A stretch of 64,000 bases of DNA from Akanthomyces muscarius (taxonomy: Eukaryota; Ascomycota; Sordariomycetes; Hypocreales; Cordycipitaceae), in contig NW_026611615.1 of the NCBI RefSeq assembly GCF_028009165.1, positions 682,001 through 746,000 on the forward strand. The letters are read 5' to 3'. A program made the translations under genes and the position numbers. Shown piece after piece: positions 35,309 to 44,293 of this stretch. Below the pieces are notes generated by a model. That model was not told the DNA's origin. It ran no database searches and saw nothing but the letters and a program-made list of their open reading frames with translations. Numbering within the stretch: position 1 is the stretch's first letter; every line of letters begins with the position of its first letter.

Positions 35309-35920
35309 ATGGCTAGCGCTCCAGCGTTCACTGGCAGAGCAATCCGCGTCGTGCTCGCTGATGGAAAGCCTGACGTCGTTGCCTACTTCCAAAAAGCCTT
35401 TTCCTCAGACACGTACCCAAATATTGTCGGTACGGCAAACACACCTGACGAGCTCAAAGGCGCGCTTTCGTCCACGCGCTGCGATGCCGTCCTTTTAGAC
35501 ATGGAGACATTTGGAGAGGCGTCTGTGCTGCAGGCAATCAAGGACAGCCACGCGGCGCTGCCCGCCATCTACCTCTCGCACAACCCTGCCTCGGACACGC
35601 TGGAAAATATTGTTTTGCGCAAGACTGCGACTGGGGTCGTGAAAAAGGAGGAGAAAACGGAGGACTTGGTGTTTGCCATCGAGGCCATCCTGGAAGGCCC
35701 TGTCGAGAGCGACGAGGCATCCGCGGTCAACCCCAACCGACTGACGGTTCGTGAGAGGGACGTCTTGAAGTACCTGCTAGAAGCCATGACGACGAGCGAA
35801 ATTGCGTCGGAGCTGCATCGGAGCTTAAAAACAATCTCGGCGCTGAAGCAAAGCGGGTGCGAGAAGCTGGGTGTCCAAAGCATTTCTGGTCTCTTTAAGC
35901 TCAAAGATCGCATTATTTAA
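35309..35920 (+). CDS. Bacterial-type response regulator, REC + LuxR HTH (RcsB/NarL-like)
   Basis: Single exon, 203 aa. The start was chosen at 35309 (CCCAGCATGG context); the frame stays open 25 codons upstream. Residues 11-130 form a receiver domain: IRVVLADGKPDVV, then AVLLDME with the phospho-acceptor Asp64, Ser90 at the Thr/Ser position and Lys112 in VVKK. One Asp of the acidic pair is replaced by Gly19. Residues 145-200 form a LuxR-type helix-turn-helix (LTVRERDVLKYLLEAMTTSE, EIASELHRSLKTIS, EKLGVQSISGLFKL). The RSLKTIS and KLGV parts resemble enterobacterial RcsB especially. I recognise no eukaryotic response regulator with this output domain. Codon use and GC look like the neighbours', so any transfer is not fresh. 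No partner kinase lies in the window. The function is unknown; DNA binding is expected from the fold. Confidence 0.87.
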   Translation: MASAPAFTGRAIRVVLADGKPDVVAYFQKAFSSDTYPNIVGTANTPDELKGALSSTRCDAVLLDMETFGEASVLQAIKDSHAALPAIYLSHNPASDTLENIVLRKTATGVVKKEEKTEDLVFAIEAILEGPVESDEASAVNPNRLTVRERDVLKYLLEAMTTSEIASELHRSLKTISALKQSGCEKLGVQSISGLFKLKDRII

Positions 35921-36825
35921 ATATCTTTTGATCATTCGCGTATTCATCACAATGAAAAGATGTTGATTTTCTATGCCGAAGCCTAGGTCATGATGTGGTC
36001 GCCTTTGCCTGCTGGCTATCAGTAGCGTGTAAATACAGGCATTCTCGCCATCACAGACGGAGAAAATTACTGTGTACTTTAACAATGCCTCAACTTTTGC
36101 GACGAGTATCATGCCAGTCAGTGTTTCTCGTGTTGACACATCTGTTTGGGAGTGAATAAATATCTGCGGCAGCATCATTGACACACGGTCGTTGCTGCAA
36201 GACTATTGACATTAACACCGCTTTAGAAACAAGAGCTTATTGTAGTATCATTGGCATTTTATTTATCTGTCTCGCAGCGCGCCTCATGAAGGGCCACGAC
36301 TGAAACCTACCGACCAATCTGGGGAGGGTACTTCCAACCCAGCAGCAGTCAGTTGAAACTCACGCTACTACGGGCGCTTTTATATTTGCTCAAGCACACA
36401 TTTCTTCTCACGTATCTTGCTTTTCAGATACAGCCGTAGTTACATGCAACCCCGGCTGTGCGGTAAAGGCCGGCGGGGGAAAACGCACATGCTAACTGCT
36501 CCCCCAGATTTCGATCAGCCAATCAGCAGCAGCTATTGTCAGCTAGCGATAAGCAGCCCCGGCCAATTTGCCCACGTAACAACGCCGGGAACATCGTCAC
36601 CTTGCCGAGGCAATTGGTGGGTCTCGAGTCTCAATCGGCATTCAATGATACTCCGGCTGTTTGTGCGCCGTTCTCCCCAAAAATCCTCTCTCTGCCAACC
36701 TTATTCCCTCATCCTCTATCCTCCTCGAATCGCCGCCGTGACTTGCTTCTGTTTTCTCGTCACAAGAAGCACTCAGTCGCCAGCTCTACACGCTTTCCAT
36801 CCCGACTTCTCCCACGCTACACACA
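35921..36825. promoter_or_regulatory. Intergenic, promoter and 5' leader of acyl-CoA dehydrogenase
   Basis: The last 250 bp are pyrimidine-rich, as in leaders of highly expressed fungal genes. No gene was recognised. Confidence 0.45.
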
Positions 36826-38424
36826 ATGGCCCCTCCAGCCGAGACGTTTACCCGCGAGGAAGTGCGCGAGCACACCTCTGAGGACTCTCTCTGGTGCATC
36901 ATCGACAGCATCGTCTACGATCTGACCGACTTTGTCATGGCACATCCCGGCGGCGAGGCCGTTCTGCAGCAGGTCGCTGGCCAGGATGCCACCACGGCCT
37001 TTTACAACCTGCACCGTCAGGAAGTCCTCAAGAAGTACGGTGACCTTGCCATCGGCACAGTCAAGGGCGAGACGCCCCAGGTCGTCGTCCCGCAGCCCGG
37101 CGACCTATCCCAGATTCCCTACGCCGAGCCTCTCTGGTTGACGCCCGCCTTCAAGACGCCCTACTACAACGACTCGCACCGCGCCTTGCAGAAGGCCGCC
37201 CGCGTCTTTGTCGACGAGCACCTGATCCCCGAGGCGCAAGACTGCGAAGCCACAGGCCGATACATCTCCCAGGAAATGATTGACCGCATGGCCAAGGAGG
37301 GCATCCTGCACATGCGCCTAGGCCCGGGCAAGCACATGAACGGCGTCAGCCTCTTTGGCGGTGTCATGAAGGGCGAGCAGTTTGACTACTTCCACGACCT
37401 CATCATCGGCCAGGAGTTCTCGCGCACCATGCAGCGAGGCTTCCAGGACGGCAACATGGCCGGTATGACGATTGGTCTCACCTGCGTGCTGAACTTCGCG
37501 CACGACGAGGCCTGGAAAAAGCAAATCGCCGACGAGGTCTTCAGCGGCAAGAAGAAGCTCTGCCTCGCCATTACCGAGGCCTTCGCCGGCTCGGACGTCG
37601 CTGGCCTGCGCACTACGGCGGAAAAGACACCCGACGGCAAGCACTACATCGTCAACGGCACCAAGAAGTGGATTACCAACGGCTGCTGGAGCGACTACTT
37701 TGTCACCGGCGTGCGCACGGGCAAGCACCTCTCGGTCCTGCTAATTCCCCGCGGCGAGGGCGTCGAGACCAAGCCCATCAAGACGTCGTACTCACCGGCC
37801 GCCGGCACTGCATACGTCACCTTTGACAATGTCAAGGTTCCCGTCGAGAACCTACTCGGCGAGGAGAACAAGGGCATTCACGTCATTCTGTCCAACTTTA
37901 ACCACGAGCGCTGGATGATGTGCACAGCGACGGTCCGCTCTATCCGCACCATTGTCGAGGAGTGCCTCAAGTGGTCCAACCAGCGCCTCGTCTTTGGCCA
38001 GCGTCTCATTGACCAGGCCGTCATCCGCCATCGGTATGTATCTTCTCCCCTCATGATTTCAGAACAGCGATGCTAATGTTGAAATAGCATCGCCAAAATG
38101 ATTGCCCTCGTCGAGTCTCACCAGGCCTGGCTCGAGAGCATCACCTATCAAATGTGCCACATGCCCTATAAGCAGCAGGCTCAGCACCTCGCCGGCCCTA
38201 TCGGCCTGCTCAAGATGAGCTGCACCCGCGCCGCCCACGAAGTTGCCGACGAGTCTGTCCAGATCTGGGGTGGCCGCGGTCTGACCCAGACGGGCATGGG
38301 CAAGCACATTGAGATATTCAACCGCACCTACAAGTTTGACTCGATCCTTGGCGGCTCCGAGGAGATCCTCGGCGATCTCGGCGTGCGACAGGCCATGCGC
38401 AACTTTCCCAAGTCCATGCTGTAA
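36826..38424 (+). CDS. Cytochrome b5 / acyl-CoA dehydrogenase fusion
   Basis: Exons 36826-38033 and 38088-38424 flank a 54-nt intron with a TGCTAATG branch site, giving 514 aa. Residues 1-80 are a cytochrome b5 domain with heme ligands in AHPGG and FYNLHR. The rest is an acyl-CoA dehydrogenase: LAITEAFAGSDVAG is the first family signature, and KFDSILGGSEEILGDLGVRQ is the second, containing the Glu-rich active-site loop. This fusion is known in fungi and probably feeds electrons from acyl-CoA or a related thioester through heme. No mitochondrial presequence is seen, so it may act in peroxisomes or at the ER. The substrate is not determined. Confidence 0.92.
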
Positions 38425-38941
38425 AAGACAAGAGAGAAGAAAAAGTCGGAAGAGGCACATTTCTCTTTGACCCGGCCTCTTTTTGTGTACTTTATCTTTT
38501 TCGCGTATCATATAGAAATGTAACAACTTGCATACACTCAGCATCTTCACGTCGATACACCTTTTCCAAATCGCGTATTCATCTGCCCTAGTATCAACTA
38601 GCTACCAACGTTCATTGTTCATGGTCGCGTGCCAACGTCCATCGTCGTTTGCCAAACTTTTAAATTCGTAAACACCCAAGTGAAAGAACAAAACTTAATG
38701 CCCAAGAGATCCATTCGTCGTGCTGCCGGCGAGGCCATCAATCTTGTCCCTAGAATCTCCATATGTCCGTTCCAGTAGCGTAAAATGCCGAGCTTTTCGT
38801 CGATAAACACAACAGTGTTGCAAAGCCAAGATGTAACAAATGAAACTTGTAAAACAAACAGCCAAGAAATAATCGTGGGTATCATGGAGCTGCCACGTCA
38901 ACTTCATCTCGGACCATCCGAGTGTCCCATTACCGCACGAT
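38425..38941. other. Convergent intergenic region
   Basis: 3' flanks of the acyl-CoA dehydrogenase and GIS2 genes. No gene seen. Confidence 0.5.
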
Positions 38942-39946
38942 TTAGTTGTTGGGGCAAGCAGACTGGACGTGACCGGACTGCTGGCACTTGTAGCAAATCT
39001 TCTCGCCACCGGTGGACTCCTTGGGGCAGTCGCGAGAGTAGTGGCCAGACTCGCCGCAGTTGTAGCAGCGCATGCCGTTGACGCACTCGCCTGAGAAGTG
39101 TTAGTCAAATGCGTGCAATGTTTGGAGAGGTCATCTTACGAGACATGTGGCCGTAGCCGCCGCAAGAGTAGCAGGTCTTGCCAGCACCGCCGTTGTAGCC
39201 GCCGCCGCCGCCGCCGCCGCCGTAGCTGCCGCCATACGAGGACTCGGTGCAGTGGCGAGCAATGTGGCCCATCTTACCGCACTGTGCCTGTTAATATACA
39301 TTTTTCTGGTAAATGAGTATTATTTACTTACCTTGTAGCACTCGGTGGACTGGCCGTTGCCTCCAGCGGTGGGGCACTCGCGAGACAGGTGGCCGGGCTG
39401 GCCGCACTTGTAACAGGACTTGTTCTCCTTCATGGGCTCGGAGCAGTCGCGGCCTGTTTTGTCAGAAGTTTTCGGTGTTAAGGAGCGGGAAACATACTCA
39501 TGTGGCCCTCGTTGCCGCAGTTGTAGCTGTGTCACTGTTAGTGGGTGGCGAGCAGTGTGCATGCTTTGGGAGCTTACCACTTAGCAGGACCCTTGGAGGG
39601 GCAATCGCGAGCCTGAAAACTGTAAGTGTGTGTTACGCTATGAGAAAAGTTTGTTGTTGCGGTTACCTGGTGACCGGAGTTGCCGCCTGGGATCTGGTTA
39701 GCATCTGAGTGAAGGAGCTGCACAAATCGAGGCGCAAGCGGCAAGGCTTCCAGTGGAAGTCTGAAAGACCTCGCAGAGTTACAGTCACAGTCGAGCGCGC
39801 TGCCTAGGTTACAAGAGGGCCTAGAGTCAAGCGCAGCTCGGTGATGCCGGATTCAATGCTTGGGCTTGCGTGGAGCAGATGGACTCACAAGAGTAGCAGG
39901 CGCCGCGGCTAGGAGCGGGAGCAGCGTCCGAAGGAGTGAAGTCCAT
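38942..39946 (-). CDS. GIS2: CCHC zinc-knuckle nucleic-acid-binding protein, Gis2/CNBP
   Basis: Seven exons (39946-39889, 39686-39667, 39612-39578, 39526-39498, 39453-39332, 39281-39140, 39090-38942) give 184 aa. After splicing there are seven CX2CX4HX4C knuckles: [84 protein letters not shown] and [15 protein letters not shown] Gly-rich linker (GGGGGGG) separates the fourth and fifth. Yeast Gis2 and animal CNBP bind G-rich mRNA and aid translation of ribosomal-protein messages and stress granules. Six introns in about 555 coding nt is a very high density here, with exons as short as 20 nt. Introns interrupt knuckles 1, 2, 4 and 5. The first intron is about 200 nt. The acceptor of exon 6 was chosen to give CX2C spacing. 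Confidence 0.92.
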
Positions 39947-40948
39947 TTTGATGGTTGGAAGCGTGCAAATAGAAAGCTAGGAGATGAACAGGTCAGCGAT
40001 TTGCGCGCACAGAGCAGATGATGGCGGTGGTGTCGTCAACGAAGTGCTGGGCTAAAAGGAAGCCTGGGTCGCAGCCAATCTTGGACGTGAAAGTGGAAGG
40101 AGAGGTGACTGCAGGGTCCAGCGATGGCATGGGAGACATACGGGATGCAAAGGTAATTGTGACTTGGCGCCGAATGCAAGTGCAATAGAAATTGAGCTCG
40201 GAATGTGGTGATGCACAAGATAGAAAAGCTGCAGCAGTTATCGCGAAAAGTTTTTGGGCCAAGTGCCGCTCAGCTTAGCACTTTTTTTTTTACTGGGTTG
40301 GGCGGGCCGTTCACTGCCCACACCAGCGTAGATACTGCCTAAGCAAACGGCTAGCGCACGCCCTACTTTGCCTGACGGATGGTATTTCCAAAATCGGGTA
40401 CTAAGTAGTTAGGCTTGGGGAAAGTCAAGCAGATGAGTTTTAATAGACGTCAATGCGGAATTTGTATTCTAAGCATATAAATGTTTGATCAACAATTGAT
40501 ACTCTCGCTATCTGCCAATTCGCTTCTGCCCGATGCCCACGTTGTCCGTTTGCACTGTGCCGCACGCACGTTGTTGCCAGCTGCCGGCCTGCAGCTCTTG
40601 CCAGCTGCGTCTCTAACTCACCGGAGCACCCGCTACAGACTGCGGCGGATGATCTGTGCTGTGGCTGAGGAGCGGTGAGTCTCGCTGGGCGCGCGGCTGA
40701 GCATTCATGAGTAAAGACATACTCTAATGGCGGAAGACTTTAATGCCTGAAGGCTTCTTCTGTATTAAATACGGCACTAGATTTACCAATTCATCTCATC
40801 TATACCCTTGCTGAAACCTTGTGACCGGGTGCTTCCCCAGTGACATCACGTGTAGTGGCGCCGCACCGCCGCATCGCGTGTGGCTACGCGTCCTACAAAC
40901 TTGGCATTAATTCTACGCAACGCCTATCCAGCTTCTACGAGGCACAAG
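39947..40948. promoter_or_regulatory. Divergent intergenic region, GIS2 / SAE2
   Basis: Upstream regions of GIS2 (left) and SAE2 (right). No conserved coding frame; a T run lies at about 40283-40291. Confidence 0.45.
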
Positions 40949-43079
40949 ATGACGAGTTGGTTCGACAAGGGTCGCCCTGCTCTTCAGGAGGCCCTGGAAA
41001 GAATATGCAACGAAATAGATGCAGACATAGCGGCTGGTACATACTTCAGCCTGCCGAGCCATGTGTACTACATACTGACTTACTTCAGATCTGGAGAGCT
41101 CCATCGATGCGCGGGAACTTGTTCAATGCCAATCCCTTTTAAAACAACAGGCTACCAAAAATGACTCGCTCGAAAAAGAAAACACGGCTCTTCGGTCTGA
41201 GCTCGACAAACTTCGACATCTCAACGCCACTATAGACAGGTTTCCCCTTGAGCCTCTTCCACCTCCTGGCTCATCCATGCCAAACGGAGCACTCGAATCA
41301 TCCGACCCAGAAGTGGCGCAAAAGATTGAATATACCAAACTTGCGCAACGATTCCGGCTGCTCAACGAGAATTTTCGCAAAGCCCGCGGTGCTCTTGAAC
41401 GACGCAAAGCCGAACGTGATGCATGGAAGAGACGCTTCGAGACACTGCAGGAACAAGTTCAGGCTGCCGAAGACGAGCATGGGGTAGAGATATCAAGTCG
41501 CGCGTCGGCGGCATTGGCTACCTTGCAACCCGTTGCTGCGTCATTCGGAAGCAGCTTTTCTAGTACCTCCGACCCTAAAGACGCGGCACCAGAGTCAGAG
41601 GAACCGCAACTGCCTCCCATAGTTCCTAAGTCATTTACCTCGAGTCGCTCTGTTAGCACCGTGCTGGGACCGCTCGACTCGACGCAGGGCGAATCCGAAG
41701 CAAACGATTTACCCTCTCTCCCTACTACCGCCGAAGCGCCATCTGAACCCCTCGTTAAGAGAGAGCCGTCGTCGGATGGCCCTATTGTAGTCTCGGAGCG
41801 ACCAGTCAAGAAACGCAGAAGCGACGAAAGCACCACGGCGACGCGGCTACTCGTCCGTGTGAAGGAGGAGGCGGAACAGGATTCAAGTCCCGTAATTGGA
41901 GAATCACGACTAGCTGCCTCTCAAGAGAGCATTGACCTGGGAAATATTACCCATATGACGACACCTCGCAAGCCAAGAGAGGCAGACTCGACCCCGAGAA
42001 TTCCGCCGATCCATATAACTACACCGGCAGACACAAATGCAGTCGTGACACCGGTTGCAAGATACGTCCGACTCGACGTGCCCGTACCTCAGAGCGCGAG
42101 AGCTAGTCTCATGTCATCTGCTCTTACGCCGATTAGCGCCAACAGGAGAATGAATCGCTCGGGAGGAGACAAGCCTGCCAAACTGTTGCGGAAACGACAG
42201 CTTGATGAAGGCATTGCGGACATTGCGGACGATGGTACCTCGGTTAGAACTGGTCAAGAAATCACGCCTCTTAAAAATGTGCAGAGCCGCTACCAGACGC
42301 CTGAGAATCGTCTGGAGCAGCTTCTGCAACAGGGAGAGGTTGATGACAGTCCAGCACTGTCTCGATTAACCCGTCAAACTCGAAAAGGTCCTTCTACAAT
42401 GACTGCTGAACTCAACATCCCCGAGCGGCGTGAGCTGCCCTTCGAAAAGCAGGCACGTCAGAGCAGGCCCGTTCTCCCTCCAGCCGCTATCGCACAACGA
42501 TCCCCTCGGTCGCCGCAACGTTCGCCGCAGCGGCCGGCCAGACAAGGCCAGATTCGCGACAAGCCACCTCGAGAGCTGCGGCTGGACGATTTTCGAATCA
42601 ATCCCGTAGCCAACGAAGGCCACGACTTTGCCTACTCTGATGTAGTCAGAGACAAGAATGATAGAGCCTGTCTCACAGGATGCGCGGAGATGCACTGCTG
42701 CGGCAAGCAATTTCGCGCCTTGGCAATTTCGCAACGGCCTGATCTACCATTGACGGCGGCACAACGCATGGAAGAGCAAAAATTGCTAGAGCAGCATCTT
42801 GGCGACTATGCCTATCGTTTGGCGATCATGGACCCAGAGGAGCGAGCCGAAGCCTGGATACAGGCAAAGACGCAGGACCTCGCGAATAAATACGGAAGAC
42901 ACCGACACCGATACTCACGTATGCAGTCGCCTCCTGGATTTTGGGACGCGGATTTTCCTTGCACGCAGGAATTGGAGTTGAACCGGGAGGAGGCAGCAGA
43001 GCGAGAGAAGCGGGCGGTCCGGGAGCGGTACAGAGAGGCGATGAAGCCTGGGGGGCGCTGGCTGTTTAAGGATGAGTAG
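40949..43079 (+). CDS. SAE2: DNA-end resection factor Sae2/CtIP/Ctp1
   Basis: Exons 40949-41036 and 41089-43079 flank a 52-nt intron (CTGAC branch, TTCAG), giving 692 aa. The N-terminus (residues 1-150) is helical with coiled-coil character, as expected for the tetramerisation part. The middle is disordered and rich in Ser, Pro and Glu. The C-terminal 170 residues match the Sae2/CtIP C-terminal domain: GCAEMHCCG, the RHRHRYSR stretch that binds DNA, and GFWDADFPCTQE, the conserved FPxTQE-type end. The protein activates Mre11-Rad50 nuclease to open protein-blocked double-strand breaks. S/TP sites such as DSTPRIPP fit regulation by CDK, an inference from the family. Confidence 0.9.
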
Positions 43080-44293
43080 GGTTTGGGTGGCACCTGTGTA
43101 TATCAATATTCCTCCATTTTGTCGGTGTCAGTGGTGGTATCGGCGATGATGCATGCTTCAAGGGCTGAAGCGTGCGTTTCTTGGGCATGATCCAGGCGTT
43201 ACATATCAATTCGTTTTTTTGTTATTTCGGTAAAAGACATGTGGCTTATCGCCTGCTATGAAGCTCTTCCGGCGTGTCAGCTTTGATGCTGGTTCAGTTC
43301 AATTCTACTTTGTTCGTGCCTAGTGCACTAGGTACCTCAGCCGCCGCACAAGCCTCGCGCACGCCTCGTAGACGCCCTTGGCCTGGTACAGCATGGCGAA
43401 GGATACAGGTAAAAGCGTAAAAAGTCAAAAGGTAGCAAGACTCCCTTGAAATAGCCCTCGCCTTGTTCAACAGGGTAATTCTACAACGAACGGGTGTTTG
43501 TGGCATAATTATAGTTCAAAGTTTCAAATTATATTTCGAGGCTCCAAAATTTATTGTGCCTCTAAGCTGCATGTTGGGCAGATAAATGGGTGCAGTGAGC
43601 CGCCCGCGGCTCCCAAAGCTTGAGATTGATCTTCCCCGGAGGGAAGTCTATATAAAAGGCCCAACCTCACTGTTCTTTCAACTTCATCTTGTTTTATTTC
43701 CATACTTGCTCCGAAATTGCTACCTCAGACATTTCCGCCAACGGCCGGCGGACAGATTTAGTCATAGCTCGAGCCCACAAAAGTTTTGGGTGGCCTCGCC
43801 CGCTCCTCCGCGGCGCCAGCCCAGGCGCATCTTTGACAAGCTCCAGTTCGTGCGCTGCTTCTTCCACCTCATCGTCGGCCTAAATTTCATCTTCTCTTGA
43901 TTTTCTCCCATCCCCTCGCCTCGCTCCAGCAACAGCCTGGCGCATCTTTCAACTTCTTTCCAATTTCTTCTGCCCCTCCGTTTTATTTGTTTCGCCTGTG
44001 CCCTTACCTTTCCTAATTCTCGCTGCCTATTTTCCCCATCACCCCCGACCCAATTCCGCGCCTGTCTGCGCGTGTCACCAACGAAGCAACCGCATCAGGC
44101 CGAACCGCATTAGAGTCACTCCGGTATCGCCCAGCTCCTCTCGTCAGCAATTTCTTACGCATCCGACGCAGCTCCTTTGCATCAGCGGAGCCCCTGGCGA
44201 CACTATTGCGCATCACCACCGCGCGCCCTACCCCGACGCTCCGAAGCCCCTCCAAGCACGGGGAGGCATCAGCATACTCCCCACGCCGGCAGG
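43080..44293. promoter_or_regulatory. Intergenic with TATA box and long leader of UBP3
   Basis: TATATAAAAG lies at 43649-43658, about 640 bp before the chosen start. The DNA between is CT-rich and lacks family-like frames, so a long 5' leader, possibly with an intron, is likely. Confidence 0.5.
43649..43658 (+). promoter_or_regulatory. TATA box upstream of UBP3
   Basis: TATATAAAAG, about 640 bp before the chosen start; a leader this long would need an intron or simply be a long 5' UTR. Confidence 0.45.

Noticed and set aside
40840..41164. Short plus-strand frames at the SAE2 start
   Set aside because: They either read through the first SAE2 intron or lie in another frame; the spliced SAE2 model explains the region.
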